NCBI GenBank assembly: GCA_017694415.1
Contig: JADIMW010000051.1
Coordinates: 1 to 41,258, forward strand
Direction: 5' to 3'
From: Candidatus Caccoplasma merdipullorum
Lineage (GTDB): Bacteria > Bacteroidota > Bacteroidia > Bacteroidales > G3-4614
DNA length: 41,258 nt
The position numbers were made by a program, and so were the translations under genes. Below the pieces are notes generated by a model, which did no database searches, was not told the origin of the DNA, and saw nothing but the letters and a program-made list of their open reading frames with translations. Below are positions 27,890 to 37,505 of the stretch, piece after piece (positions within the stretch are counted from its first letter, which is position 1; every line of letters starts with the position of its first letter).

Positions 27890-28264
27890 TCAGTCCATAA
27901 AGGCGAAATACACGGCAGCAATAAGGCAGCAGAACGCAGCCCCGTGATTCCAGTGAAAAGGAACACCTTTAAAAATAAGAGTAGCCACAATCATAAACAC
28001 AACAAGGTTTACAGCCTCCTGAATAACCTTTAACTGTATTAAAGAAAACGGGCCCCCGTTTCCGTCAAAACCCAACCTGTTGGCAGGAACCATAACGGAG
28101 TATTCGAAAAAAGCAATAACCCAACTCAACAGAATAACCGCAATAAGAGGCCATCCGTCGGTAATTTTCATCTGTTGCAGTTTAAGATGCCCGTACCATG
28201 CAAGCGTCATGAAGATGTTCGAAACAATGAGCATCCCTATCGTGTAAAACCCTTTAAGAAACAT
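27890..28264 (-). CDS. DMT-family small membrane protein (DUF486-like)
   Basis: This 124-residue protein has four predicted transmembrane helices and fits the small DMT_6/DUF486 family (PF04342): an early NIFMTLAWYGHLK segment, then FEYSVMVPANRLG and QLKVIQEAVNLVVF. Such proteins look like half-size drug/metabolite transporters and may act as dimers; the substrate is unknown. The open frame extends 30 codons further into the upstream gene, but ATG 28264 lies 10 bases after that gene's stop and directly precedes the first helix, so I chose it. It is probably cotranscribed with the TtcA-like gene. Confidence 0.85.
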   Translation of the reverse strand: MFLKGFYTIGMLIVSNIFMTLAWYGHLKLQQMKITDGWPLIAVILLSWVIAFFEYSVMVPANRLGFDGNGGPFSLIQLKVIQEAVNLVVFMIVATLIFKGVPFHWNHGAAFCCLIAAVYFAFMD

Positions 28265-28274
28265 AACGATAAAA

Positions 28275-29018
28275 TTATAATTCAGTATCCGGTCTGTTAG
28301 GTAAATATTCTCGTTGTATATTTTCCATTGCCCCCCAAATGTTGCTTTTCGCATTCGGATTCATTTCCAAAAGCCTGTCGATAACACTTTGCATCTCTTT
28401 CCTGTAACCGCTACGTTCATACGGGCATCGCTTTACCTGCACCCTGTACCCGTTCAAAGAAGCAAAAGCATTAATATCACATTCGTCTATGAGAGCCAAA
28501 GGTCTTATTATGCACATGTCGAACTTGTTCATCTTCAAAAGCGGAGGCATCGTAGAAAATGACCCCTGAAACGTCATGTTCATCAGCAATGTTGCGATTA
28601 TATCGTCGCGGTGATGACCAAGAGCAATCTTGTTGCATCCCGATTCCTTCGCAAAATCAAAAAGCGACTTGCGCCTGTACCACGAACAGAGAAAACACGG
28701 CGATTTCCTCTTGTCGTTCGAGAAATCAACATCGCACGATTTTACATGGAACTCAATACCGAATCCATCGCAAAAAGACTTCAGATATTCAGTATCCGAG
28801 TCATAACCGACACCATTAACACTCACATATAAAGCCTTAATGCTGAATTTTGGCGCATAAATACGCGAGCGGCGGGCAAGCAGTTCGGTAAGCGCCAAAG
28901 AATCCTTTCCCCCCGACAACCCTACAAGAACAGTATCCCCGTCCTCAATCAACGCATATTCACGTATGCATCTGGTTACACACCTGTCGAGTTTCGTTAC
29001 AAGAGAATTGTCGGACAT
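28275..29018 (-). CDS. ttcA: TtcA-like PP-loop ATPase (tRNA 2-thiocytidine synthesis)
   Basis: The 247-residue protein has the PP-loop SGGKDS (residues 35-40) and the Cys pair PCFLCSWYRR (Cys108, Cys111), with a candidate third ligand Cys198 (VKRCPYERSG). TtcA uses three cysteines for an iron-sulfur cluster and thiolates cytidine 32 in tRNAs. The pattern fits the TtcA/TtuA group, but the exact tRNA target is inferred. The open frame extends to a GTG at 29054, but that codon lies upstream of the -7 element (29043-29050), so it would not be transcribed. ATG 29018 is the right start. The DMT-type membrane gene follows 10 bases later. Confidence 0.8.
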   Translation of the reverse strand: MSDNSLVTKLDRCVTRCIREYALIEDGDTVLVGLSGGKDSLALTELLARRSRIYAPKFSIKALYVSVNGVGYDSDTEYLKSFCDGFGIEFHVKSCDVDFSNDKRKSPCFLCSWYRRKSLFDFAKESGCNKIALGHHRDDIIATLLMNMTFQGSFSTMPPLLKMNKFDMCIIRPLALIDECDINAFASLNGYRVQVKRCPYERSGYRKEMQSVIDRLLEMNPNAKSNIWGAMENIQREYLPNRPDTEL

Positions 29019-29042
29019 CGGGCAGCTTTTGAAAAACGCGTG

Positions 29043-29050
29043 CAAATTTA
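29043..29050 (-). promoter_or_regulatory. Bacteroidota -7 promoter element for ttcA
   Basis: On the minus strand this reads TAAATTTG followed by C, an exact TAnnTTTG match, 24 bases before ATG 29018. It decides the start codon of the TtcA-like gene. Confidence 0.7.
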
Positions 29051-29136
29051 CCACTAATATTGATTATAATAATAATCGTCGGCACAACTTTTTAAACAAG
29101 CATACCCTTTGTTTAAACAGCATAAAAGCCAACCGG

Positions 29137-29167
29137 TTTGAAAACGCGCAATCAATACTTATATTTG
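29137..29167 (+). promoter_or_regulatory. Full Bacteroidota promoter (-33 and -7) for 29192 gene
   Basis: TTTG (29137-29140), a 19-base spacer and TATATTTG (29160-29167) followed by C make one of the best promoters in the window. It is 24 bases before ATG 29192 and lies inside the upstream extension of the frame, so the start at 29138 is not used. Confidence 0.8.
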
Positions 29168-29191
29168 CATTATTCAAATACCATACCCAAC

Positions 29192-29680
29192 ATGGATGCA
29201 GTCATAACCGAAGAGTATATAATAAAGCCCGAAAAATATCTGAAAGTGATATTGAACATCTTTCTGCGTCGGCACAGAATAACCATGCTCCTCGCTTTGA
29301 CTCTTTCAATAATACTCTCCATATACATCCGCGATTTTATATACGCAATGGTAGTATTGATATTCGGGGCATTCCCGTTTATACTGTTCCATGTATATTT
29401 CAAATATGCCGGGCGATACGACAACAAATACCTCTTTATCGAAAAAAAAGTAGAGTTCGGCGAGAATTGTATTGCCATACATCCGATAGGCGAAAAACCG
29501 GTACGCTACACCACGACACAGATAAAATACGGCGGTTTTGCCCGAAAAAACCATCTGCTTATATTGGACGGCAAATATATGTTGAATATACCGCTCGATT
29601 CCATACCCGATTACGATTCATACATCCGGTTCGAAAATTGGCTCAACACTCAAATATCGAAGCAAACGTGTCGGAAATAA
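29192..29680 (+). CDS. Small two-helix membrane protein, YcxB-like
   Basis: The 162-residue protein starts MDAVITEEYIIKPEKYLKV and has two adjacent hydrophobic helices (about residues 30-48 and 50-68). A roughly 90-residue C-terminal domain follows, with strands such as YLFIEKKVEFGENCIAIH and KYMLNIPLDSIPD. This layout resembles YcxB-like proteins (PF14317), whose function is not known to me. The start is fixed by the strong promoter 24 bases upstream; a longer frame from 29138 begins inside that promoter. It is followed by a separate promoter for the TPR/PD40 gene, so it may be monocistronic. Confidence 0.6.
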   Translation: MDAVITEEYIIKPEKYLKVILNIFLRRHRITMLLALTLSIILSIYIRDFIYAMVVLIFGAFPFILFHVYFKYAGRYDNKYLFIEKKVEFGENCIAIHPIGEKPVRYTTTQIKYGGFARKNHLLILDGKYMLNIPLDSIPDYDSYIRFENWLNTQISKQTCRK

Positions 29681-29692
29681 CGTCAAAAATAC

Positions 29693-29700
29693 TAACTTTG
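29693..29700 (+). promoter_or_regulatory. Bacteroidota -7 promoter element for TPR/PD40-nfeD-floA
   Basis: TAACTTTG followed by CC matches TAnnTTTG and lies 47 bases before ATG 29748. No clear -33 element is at the usual distance. Confidence 0.65.
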
Positions 29701-29747
29701 CCAATTGACCCTGTAAACATTATAGAATAACAAAAGACAAAGACAAA

Positions 29748-31190
29748 ATGAAATACCGGAAAAGCATACTTGTTGCGATTCTTCTGGCCATGACGATACC
29801 TATGATGTCCCAGACACTCGAGATGGCTAAAATTCTCTACAAAAAAGGACGATACGAATCGGCAATAGAGACATTCCGCAAGAATCTGAAATCCCGTCCC
29901 AACGACGCGACATTAAATCATTGGTACGGGGTCTGCCTCTATATGACCGGCAGCAAAGAAGAAGCAGTGCCATATTTGAAAAAAGCCGCACAGAAAAAGA
30001 TACAGGAAGCCTACTACTATCTCGGAAAAATCTATTACGAAAATTACGACTTTACCGATGCCGAAGAACAGTTCGCGTTATATAGAGAAGCGATAGAGAA
30101 GAACGGCGGCGATACCCGAATGGCGGACATAAACATCGACATGACAAAACGGGCGGCGGGTATGCTGAACAGAACAGAAACCGTAACGATAATCGATTCG
30201 CTCGTAGTGGACAAAGCCGAATTCCTGCGCTATTACAAACTACCGCCCGAAGCCTGCCGCCTTATGTACTATACCGACATATTCAAAACCGATACCCTGT
30301 CGGCCGAAGGAACACTGTACGAAAACCAGCGGCAGGACAAACAACTCTATTCCAGAAAATCGGAAAACGGAAGATACATAATAGGCGAACGGACACGTTT
30401 GAATGCCGACGAATGGAGCGAAGAACAATCATTACAACTGCAATTCCGCGATTCGGCGAATTACGCATATCCATTTCTGATGAACGACGGATTAACCCTC
30501 TATTACGCATCCGACGACGATTCCCTTTCGATAGGCGGATACGATATATTCGTTACAAGAAAAAATCTCAACACCGGCGCATATCTGATTCCCGAAAATG
30601 TGGGAATGCCGTTCAACTCGCCATTCAACGACTATATGATGGCAATGGACGAAATAAACGGAGTAGGGTGGTTCGTTTCCGACAGATACCAGTCCGAAGG
30701 GCAAGTAGCCATATACCTCTTTATCCCTAACGAAGCAAAAGAGATATATAGGTTACCCGCAGACGAGATAATCCCGTATGCCAAAATATCCGACATGAAA
30801 AGTACGTGGCCGGAAGACGCCGATTACGCTGCGTTGCTCGAAAAAATATACAATATCGATACCAGCAAACCGCAAAAGCCCATAGAAGAATTCGTTCTGG
30901 TAATCAAACCCGGTTTGATATACACCAACAAAGAACAGTTCAAGTCGGCAAAAGCAAAAGAACTATTCGAAAAATCCGTATCGATAGAAAAAGAAATAGC
31001 GGCAATAAATTCAGAACTGTCGGAAATGCGTATAAAATACAATAAAGCAAAAGACAAAAGCGCGATATCCGCCACTATCCTCAAAAGAGAAGAATACCTC
31101 CTTACGCTCTACCCGCAACCCGAAAAATACAAGAACATGAGTCGGGCGGCAGAAATAGAATACATAAACACACAAAAAGGACAACAGTAA
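29748..31190 (+). CDS. Exported TPR and PD40 beta-propeller protein
   Basis: The 480-residue protein has a Sec signal (residues 1-21, ending MMSQ), so it should be periplasmic or on the envelope. Residues about 23-130 hold TPR repeats (ILYKKGRYESAIETFRKNL, YYYLGKIYYENYDFTDAEEQF). Residues about 200-330 contain PD40-type blades (SANYAYPFLMNDGLTLYYAS, GYDIFVTRKN, NGVGWFVSDR). The C-terminal 100 residues include a coiled coil (about 400-445). Unlike many TPR-PD40 proteins of Bacteroidota it has no OmpA-like domain. I do not know its function. It lies 1 base before nfeD and probably forms an operon with nfeD and floA. Confidence 0.8.
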   Translation: MKYRKSILVAILLAMTIPMMSQTLEMAKILYKKGRYESAIETFRKNLKSRPNDATLNHWYGVCLYMTGSKEEAVPYLKKAAQKKIQEAYYYLGKIYYENYDFTDAEEQFALYREAIEKNGGDTRMADINIDMTKRAAGMLNRTETVTIIDSLVVDKAEFLRYYKLPPEACRLMYYTDIFKTDTLSAEGTLYENQRQDKQLYSRKSENGRYIIGERTRLNADEWSEEQSLQLQFRDSANYAYPFLMNDGLTLYYASDDDSLSIGGYDIFVTRKNLNTGAYLIPENVGMPFNSPFNDYMMAMDEINGVGWFVSDRYQSEGQVAIYLFIPNEAKEIYRLPADEIIPYAKISDMKSTWPEDADYAALLEKIYNIDTSKPQKPIEEFVLVIKPGLIYTNKEQFKSAKAKELFEKSVSIEKEIAAINSELSEMRIKYNKAKDKSAISATILKREEYLLTLYPQPEKYKNMSRAAEIEYINTQKGQQ

Positions 31191-31191
31191 T

Positions 31192-31662
31192 ATGGATATA
31201 CTTATAATAGCTGCATTAATACTGATAGGGCTGCTGTTGGTAATAATAGAGCTCTTTTTCCTTCCCGGAGTAACAATAGCCGGAATAAGCGCCCTGCTGT
31301 TTTTCGGAGGAGCCGTATATTATGCATTTGCAATAAGCAGTGCTGCCGGAATAATTACTACAATAATATCCGTTATCGTCTGCATAGGAGGCGTGCTTGC
31401 ATTCATGCGATCACGGGTAATGAACAAAATAACCCTCGAAGCATCCATAAACTCGGTAGTCCCCACATCCATACCACATAACATAAAAGTCGGCGACAAG
31501 GGCATTACCATATCCCGCCTCAATCCCATGGGGCGAGTCATGATAAACGGGTACGAAACCGAAGGGCGTGCACGAGAAGCATTTCTCGACGAGAACACCG
31601 AGATAGAAGTAGAACGGATAGAAAATACCGTGGTAATAGTAAAACAGATAAAAAAAGAATAA
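31192..31662 (+). CDS. NfeD-like membrane protein (short type)
   Basis: The 156-residue protein has three hydrophobic helices in its first 75 residues (LIIAALILIGLLLVIIELF, IAGISALLFFGGAVYYAF, GIITTIISVIVCIGG), then a soluble OB-fold domain with GDKGITISRLNPMGRVMINGYETEGRA. This is the short NfeD1b type, without a ClpP-like protease domain. NfeD proteins usually sit beside a flotillin or stomatin gene, as here (floA 30 bases downstream), and are thought to work together in membrane organisation or quality control. Isoleucine codons counted by hand: 24 ATA, 2 ATT and 1 ATC. Confidence 0.9.
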   Translation: MDILIIAALILIGLLLVIIELFFLPGVTIAGISALLFFGGAVYYAFAISSAAGIITTIISVIVCIGGVLAFMRSRVMNKITLEASINSVVPTSIPHNIKVGDKGITISRLNPMGRVMINGYETEGRAREAFLDENTEIEVERIENTVVIVKQIKKE

Positions 31663-31692
31663 AACAAACAACACACAAAAAACAGAAACAAT

Positions 31693-32661
31693 ATGTTAGG
31701 ATTCAGTTATATGCTGTTATTGGCAGCCATAATACTGCTGATAATATTCTTTTATTTCGTACCGTTCCTGTTATGGATATCGGCAAGAGCATCAGGCGTA
31801 AAAATATCAGTATTGCAACTCTTTCTCATGCGGATACGTAAAGTACCGCCGCAAATAATAGTACGAGCCATGATAGAAGCCCACAAGGCAGGATTGCAAA
31901 ACATCACCCGCGACGACCTCGAAGCCCATTATCTGGCAGGCGGCCATGTAGAAAGAGTAGTACACGCGTTGGTCTCCGCCGCCAAAGCCAATATCGACCT
32001 CGGATTCAAGATGGCAACGGCAATCGACCTCGCCGGGCGCGATGTATTCGAAGCCGTACAGATGTCGGTAAATCCCAAGGTAATAGATACGCCGCCCGTA
32101 GTAGCAGTTGCAAAAGACGGAATACAGCTTATAGCAAAAGCCCGGGTTACGGTACGTGCCAACATAAGACAATTGGTAGGAGGTGCAGGAGAAGACACCG
32201 TATTGGCGCGAGTAGGAGAGGGCATAGTCTCGTCTATAGGTTCGTCCGAATCGCACAAGACAGTATTGGAAAATCCCGATTCAATATCAAAACTGGTTCT
32301 TAAAAAAGGGCTCGATTCAGGAACCGCCTTCGAGATACTCTCCATAGACATAGCCGACATAGATATAGGCAAGAACATCGGAGCAGCATTGCAGATGGAT
32401 CAGGCCGATGCCGACAAGAACATCGCGCAGGCCAAGGCCGAAGAGCGCAGAGCCATGGCAATAGCATTAGAGCAGGAAATGAAAGCCAAAGCACAAGAAG
32501 CACGAGCCAAAGTAATAGAAGCAGAGGCAGAAGTTCCCAAAGCAATGGCCGAAGCCTTCCGTTCAGGCAATCTCGGCATAATGGACTATTACCGCATGAA
32601 AAATATCGAAGCCGATACAAACATGCGCGACAATATAGTAAAACCCATATCGAACAAGTAA
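31693..32661 (+). CDS. floA: Flotillin-like protein FloA
   Basis: The 322-residue protein matches the FloA/YqfA family. An N-terminal hairpin-like membrane segment (about 5-30) is followed by [12 protein letters not shown], an SPFH-like domain with [21 protein letters not shown], and an Ala/Glu-rich coiled coil (about 235-285; [20 protein letters not shown]). FloA organises membrane microdomains and affects membrane fluidity and protein complexes. The length is the family norm (about 330). It follows nfeD and ends just before a strong terminator. Confidence 0.95.
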   Translation: MLGFSYMLLLAAIILLIIFFYFVPFLLWISARASGVKISVLQLFLMRIRKVPPQIIVRAMIEAHKAGLQNITRDDLEAHYLAGGHVERVVHALVSAAKANIDLGFKMATAIDLAGRDVFEAVQMSVNPKVIDTPPVVAVAKDGIQLIAKARVTVRANIRQLVGGAGEDTVLARVGEGIVSSIGSSESHKTVLENPDSISKLVLKKGLDSGTAFEILSIDIADIDIGKNIGAALQMDQADADKNIAQAKAEERRAMAIALEQEMKAKAQEARAKVIEAEAEVPKAMAEAFRSGNLGIMDYYRMKNIEADTNMRDNIVKPISNK

Positions 32662-32685
32662 TCAAAACGGAAACATTCCCAAAAC

Positions 32686-32735
32686 GGAAAAAGACATGCA
32701 GCCCGAATAAAAACGGCGGCGGCATGTCTTTTTCC
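32686..32735. terminator. Terminator after floA, probably bidirectional
   Basis: GGAAAAAGACATGC (32686-32699) pairs perfectly with GCATGTCTTTTTCC (32722-32735), a 14-bp stem with T tract inside the right arm. It sits between the converging floA and tamB genes. The rest of the 247-base gap has only a weak 5-bp hairpin near 32874-32886. Confidence 0.8.
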
Positions 32736-32908
32736 ATATAATCAGAACGCGGAATATCCCGCAAGAGACTAAGTAACCCTACCAAAACATGCGCAGGCGT
32801 GAGGCGTCATAAACACAATAAAAACCGTTTCCGATACAGACAACGAGTAACAACAATACAAAACCCTGCACAAGACTGCGACAGTCGAGGCTGTTAAAAA
32901 CCCCGTGC

Positions 32909-35900
32909 CTATTTCTCCGCAGCCTTTTTGGCTTTTCTCTCCCTTTTCGGGACACTCCTTTGGAAAATCTCCTTAGCCTTCGAAAAATCCTTTTTGAACA
33001 TTATACCCACGCCCTGTGTCGTCAGAGCCGATTTTATATAATAGTTCTTGTCGTTATAATGATTATAAGCCTTAAGGCGGAAAGTCCCCGCTTTATTTAT
33101 AAGATATTCGAGGTCGAAATCACCGATAAAACTGTTGCTGTTTACCGATTTATCCCTATACCCGAGGTTGCCGTTGAAAATAAGTCGGTTATTTAGCAGT
33201 TGCGAAGAAAGAATCACGTCAAACTCCAAATCGGTAAAATCCCCCTTCTCGCTTCTGAAATTTGTACCTATGTTGAATTTGTCGCTAATCTGACCCAGAA
33301 TATTGTTTAGCTGCGATGACAATGCCGACGAAGCTACCGAAGCAAGCTCGTTACTGTGCGTCTGCCCCACGTTCATATATTCCGGCGTGTAGAATTTGTT
33401 AAGCGCAAGCAGATAAAGAACCTGCCTGTTCATCATGTCGTCCGTGCTGATGATATTCTTTACACGGCGGTAAATATCCTGCGTAAGCGAAGGAAAATTA
33501 AGGTCGAACTGAAATTCCGGACGGCGCAAGTCTCCTGTAAGTTGCATCGTTGTCTGTACAGGAACCGTAGTCCTGTTCAAATCCCTCTCTTGAGCAAAAC
33601 TCTCGTCGAGGTCCAGCAAGTTGGCCTGAAGCGCATAATACGCGCTGATATCCAGTTCGGCATTCATAGGGTCGCCTCTGAAAGTAATGCTGCTGCCCGG
33701 ATTCACCGTAAATTCCTTCGATATTAAATCCTGAAGATTCAGATTATACCCGCCTTTCTCCACGGTATATCTGCCGTACATCTTCATATCCTCGTTGGTG
33801 TTGTACTCAATCCTTATCGCCCCCTCGCCGTTTACCGTTATCCTGTCATTAGTATTAGTATCGATAACCAACTGTACGGTTGCTGCCGGTGTAGCGTCTA
33901 TTTGCAGATTCAGTCTCATTACATGCTTGCTTTGAGGCGCAACTGGAAGTTGCAGCATCGGTTCATCAATACTGCCCGTTATTGTATCGGCAACAATCTT
34001 GTCCCTGTCCACATAAGTAATAAAGGCGTATTCACCTGCGGCGACTTCATCCAAAAGCGCGTAGGTAAATTTCGAGTTTTCATTCGTCCGCATATTAACG
34101 TCGATATTGGTATAACGAGTATCGCCCCTTATATTCCCCGCTCCCGACGCATATACTTTACCGTAGTATGACGGATTCAACTTTTCCGTGACGTTGAAAA
34201 CCAGAAAGTTGTTCAGTCTCGACAAATCGATATTGTATGTAAAGTCTTTGAAATTCTTATGATTGAGTTTCATAGATACCCTGCCTGTATGCCCCTCCGG
34301 GTCAGATATCAATGCGTTGTCGGTATATACCCCGTTTTCATCGAGAAAAACGCTGTCCGTAATCGAAAAAGCAGTATTCAGATAATCAATCCCGAAATTA
34401 AAATCCTGAACATATGCACTTCCGACCACATTCAAGGTCTTGAACTTTCCCGACAATGTGATATTCCCTGTTGCCGAACCATCGACATTCGACAAGATAT
34501 TCTGAGTAAAAGGTCTTAAGAATTTAAGGCTCAGCTTATTGGCGTCAAAAGCAAAATGCAGCGAGTCCTGCTTGAGAAAAACGCGCCCCAATACTTTCGT
34601 ATCGCGAATACCCGGATTTATAACCGTCCCGTCAAGCAATATGGCACCATTCTCCTCTTCCCATTTGCTTTTCAGATCCAAATCCCCGAACCGGCAATAA
34701 TTGTATGAAAAATCCTTGACTTTAAAGTTGTCGGTGTACATCTCGGGAATCCTTTCCTTTACTTTGTTAATTACTATATTTCCCGTAGCTTCACCCCCGA
34801 ATACAATATTCTTTCTGTCGAGGACGTTGAAAATATACGACAAGTCAATATCCTTCAGGCTTATTTCCAATACCTTTTCAGGTTCTTCGCTAAAATCTCC
34901 GTTTATTCTCAAATACTGATTGCTCCTGCCGATTTCAACATCATGGAACGAAACGTCCTTACCGTTCACGAAAAGCGTTGCAGGAGCAATATTCCATACG
35001 CTGTCGTTTACTACGAAGTCGCTCGGATTTATTGCAATATCGAGAAGTTTCCCGTCTTCGCTGTCGATAAAGTGCGTAGTAGTGCTGAATGTGCCGCTGA
35101 AAACATTCGGATTGGCATTGCTCCATTCAATATCAAGTAGAGTATTGTCGTTCGATGTCGAGCTGTTTATCATCCAAGAAGTCTCCACCCCCTTCGAAGT
35201 CGTATGAGTAGAAAGAAATTCGGTAAAAATAGCTTTGTCGAATTTTTCCATTCTAATATCAGTCTCCTTAAGCATTAATTTCCCGAACGCAATATCCGGA
35301 ATGCCGCATATAAGGCTGAAACGTTTCGTCGAGTCGCAGTAATAACCGTCTATGATAGCCTGTTTCTTTAACGTGAACGGCAGTTCGAACACGTGCGAAA
35401 GGAGCATGGTATTTGGAATATCGAATCCGAAACTGAAATTATTATCATATACCCTCTTCGCTTTTCTTTTTTTATTATCGTCGTCGTCATTTATCGTCAG
35501 AGCAGGAGCGGCATCGGTGAGCATTTCCATAAAGCTCCCTTTCAGCGAACTGAAAAGATACTTCCCCGCCACTTTCCCTCTGATAATATTAGAACTTACA
35601 GTTATGGACTGCGGATAAACCGAATTTTGAGCCTTTATCGAAGCCGTATCGCACCTGAATACAAGACCGTTGTTTTCAAACGAAAAACTGTTTATGTTTA
35701 TCGCGCCGTCGGCATCATCAATCCTCTCTCCCATAAAATCGGCGTCAATATCGAAGTTGAGAGTCGAACCCGCATATTTATCGGTTAAGTTAAGAGCATT
35801 CACATGAATATTTTCCCCTTTCAACCTAATCCCGAAAACCTTTCTCCTTCGTGAAAAATCCATTTTCCCATTTAAGGAAAACACCGCATTCGAATCGTTG

Positions 35901-37384
35901 AGCGAAATCTCGCCGTTGAACGACTTGTTGTAAAAACGGCCGTCGATAATTATATCGTCATATTCATAATCGCAGTATTGAAGATGCCGGAAACATCCGC
36001 TTACCTTGCCCTTGTTCGCATAATTGTCGCTTGCTCCGTTTAGAATAAGGTTAAATCCCACATTCCCCAACCTTTTCCCCGGAAGAAGTTTTGCAATGTT
36101 AAGACTGTCGCTTTTGATACCCCCCCTGTAATTGATGCCGTTATCGCGGGCAAGCAACATGTCCGCATTTACACTTCCGATATCAGATGTAAGTTTTCCG
36201 AACATTACCAGCTTCGAAATAAAACCCGATATCTCTCCCGAAAAACGTATATTCCCGATATTGTTTATTATGTCGTTATTGATTTTTTTTACCGACAAGT
36301 CTTTCGCAAGTCTCACAACTCCGACAGGAGTAGCCTCGAACATCCCAAGTTTTCCGAAAATAAAGGCCTCCGAAGGATTCGGCAGGACATTATCGAGATT
36401 TGCCCTGCCCGTTGCCGAAATAATGCCGTTCCCGTAGCTGAAGGAGAGTTTTTCCATGTTCAGGTGGTTAATCGGGCCGTTAATCGAGCAACTGAAAACA
36501 GCAGGAGTCTCAATCCCTTTCAATGCAGGAAAGAACGGTGCAAAATCCGACAATACGACGATGCCGTCCTCAATATCGAATATGATTTCCGTATTTTCCG
36601 CAAAATTGTCTTCGTCGATAATTTCGTTCGAGAACATGACGCTGTTCTTTATCTGGACAAAACTGTTTTCAGTCCTCAATGCAAAATTGCCGAGCCTAAT
36701 ATCATCCTTGTTACCTATAAGTTTAAAAGCAAGACTCTTAACGGAGAATCCCGATTTTTCGGTAAATCTCAGAGCACGCAGATTTATATTTACCGAATCC
36801 TTATTGACGGCTTTAAGCGAAGCGTTAATCAAAAAATCTTTTATTTCGATATGGTTCCTGTCGAAACGCCCCGTCTCCTTATACGGTTCGAGAATATTGT
36901 CATAACTCAAATTCCCGTTTTTAAGCAGCAGCGTGCCGATTCTGAGGTGAGGGCTCTCCTTTTTACCGTTCCCTTTGAATTTATCTATCAAAAACTGAAT
37001 ATTCGTATCAGTCTTATTATTGCCGTACTTTACTATGGCAATATCGAACGAATTGATATTTATCGTGTTTATGACAATCTTTTTGGAAAACAGTTCCCAT
37101 AAAGAGAGCGATACCCCGGCATTCTCGGCATACAAAAGCGTCTTGCCTTCCCTGTCGAGAACATTGATTCCCCTTATTATCACCCTGTTCATGGGGTAAA
37201 AACGAACTTCCTCGACAGACACGTCGGTATCAAGCAAAGAAGAAAGATTCTTCTCCGCCATATCGGCTATCCCTTTCTGAACAGACGGAATGCTGAATAT
37301 TACATACGAAACTCCGTACAATACAGCCAGAGATACAAGTATGCCGATAAACAACCCCTTTAATATACGTGAAACGCGCAGCAT
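32909..37384 (-). CDS. tamB: TamB-like translocation/assembly protein (AsmA-like family)
   Basis: This 1491-residue protein has one N-terminal transmembrane helix (about residues 10-30) and a long periplasmic beta-taco type region rich in repeated amphipathic strands. The C-terminal 400 residues fit the TamB domain (PF04357), with GYNLNLQDLISKEFTVNPGS, followed by ISTDDMMNRQVLYLLALNKF and FRLKAYNHYNDKNYY. TamB-family proteins bridge inner and outer membranes and are implicated in phospholipid transport and outer-membrane protein assembly. No tamA (Omp85) gene is adjacent. The ATG at 37384 is only 13 bases from the -7 element. It is divergent from tsaD. I see no frameshift along its length. 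Confidence 0.92.
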   Translation of the reverse strand: MLRVSRILKGLFIGILVSLAVLYGVSYVIFSIPSVQKGIADMAEKNLSSLLDTDVSVEEVRFYPMNRVIIRGINVLDREGKTLLYAENAGVSLSLWELFSKKIVINTININSFDIAIVKYGNNKTDTNIQFLIDKFKGNGKKESPHLRIGTLLLKNGNLSYDNILEPYKETGRFDRNHIEIKDFLINASLKAVNKDSVNINLRALRFTEKSGFSVKSLAFKLIGNKDDIRLGNFALRTENSFVQIKNSVMFSNEIIDEDNFAENTEIIFDIEDGIVVLSDFAPFFPALKGIETPAVFSCSINGPINHLNMEKLSFSYGNGIISATGRANLDNVLPNPSEAFIFGKLGMFEATPVGVVRLAKDLSVKKINNDIINNIGNIRFSGEISGFISKLVMFGKLTSDIGSVNADMLLARDNGINYRGGIKSDSLNIAKLLPGKRLGNVGFNLILNGASDNYANKGKVSGCFRHLQYCDYEYDDIIIDGRFYNKSFNGEISLNDSNAVFSLNGKMDFSRRRKVFGIRLKGENIHVNALNLTDKYAGSTLNFDIDADFMGERIDDADGAININSFSFENNGLVFRCDTASIKAQNSVYPQSITVSSNIIRGKVAGKYLFSSLKGSFMEMLTDAAPALTINDDDDNKKRKAKRVYDNNFSFGFDIPNTMLLSHVFELPFTLKKQAIIDGYYCDSTKRFSLICGIPDIAFGKLMLKETDIRMEKFDKAIFTEFLSTHTTSKGVETSWMINSSTSNDNTLLDIEWSNANPNVFSGTFSTTTHFIDSEDGKLLDIAINPSDFVVNDSVWNIAPATLFVNGKDVSFHDVEIGRSNQYLRINGDFSEEPEKVLEISLKDIDLSYIFNVLDRKNIVFGGEATGNIVINKVKERIPEMYTDNFKVKDFSYNYCRFGDLDLKSKWEEENGAILLDGTVINPGIRDTKVLGRVFLKQDSLHFAFDANKLSLKFLRPFTQNILSNVDGSATGNITLSGKFKTLNVVGSAYVQDFNFGIDYLNTAFSITDSVFLDENGVYTDNALISDPEGHTGRVSMKLNHKNFKDFTYNIDLSRLNNFLVFNVTEKLNPSYYGKVYASGAGNIRGDTRYTNIDVNMRTNENSKFTYALLDEVAAGEYAFITYVDRDKIVADTITGSIDEPMLQLPVAPQSKHVMRLNLQIDATPAATVQLVIDTNTNDRITVNGEGAIRIEYNTNEDMKMYGRYTVEKGGYNLNLQDLISKEFTVNPGSSITFRGDPMNAELDISAYYALQANLLDLDESFAQERDLNRTTVPVQTTMQLTGDLRRPEFQFDLNFPSLTQDIYRRVKNIISTDDMMNRQVLYLLALNKFYTPEYMNVGQTHSNELASVASSALSSQLNNILGQISDKFNIGTNFRSEKGDFTDLEFDVILSSQLLNNRLIFNGNLGYRDKSVNSNSFIGDFDLEYLINKAGTFRLKAYNHYNDKNYYIKSALTTQGVGIMFKKDFSKAKEIFQRSVPKRERKAKKAAEK

Positions 37385-37397
37385 ACCTATTAAACCA

Positions 37398-37405
37398 CAA
37401 ATTTA
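37398..37405 (-). promoter_or_regulatory. Bacteroidota -7 promoter element for tamB
   Basis: On the minus strand this reads TAAATTTG, an exact TAnnTTTG match, only 13 bases before the tamB ATG. If used, the 5' leader would be just a few bases long. Confidence 0.6.
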
Positions 37406-37450
37406 TGATATTTGCCCGACAAATAGCGTATTCGGTTCTTTAAAATTGAC

Positions 37451-37458
37451 TACTTTTG
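37451..37458 (+). promoter_or_regulatory. Bacteroidota -7 promoter element for tsaD
   Basis: TACTTTTG matches TAnnTTTG and lies 47 bases before the tsaD ATG. The -33 region is unclear. Confidence 0.65.
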
Positions 37459-37505
37459 TCCATAAATAAACAACGTAAAAAAAACAGAACCAACATAGAT
37501 AGAAA

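Noticed and set aside
29019..29054. Upstream GTG start for the TtcA-like gene
   Set aside because: The extension overlaps the -7 element at 29043-29050, so it would not be transcribed.
32874..32886. Small hairpin GACTG-CGA-CAGTC after tamB
   Set aside because: The stem is only 5 bp and there is no clean T tract, so it is too weak to call a terminator.
36464..37102. Plus-strand open frame opposite the 5' part of tamB
   Set aside because: It lies fully within the TamB reading frame region and has no recognisable features.
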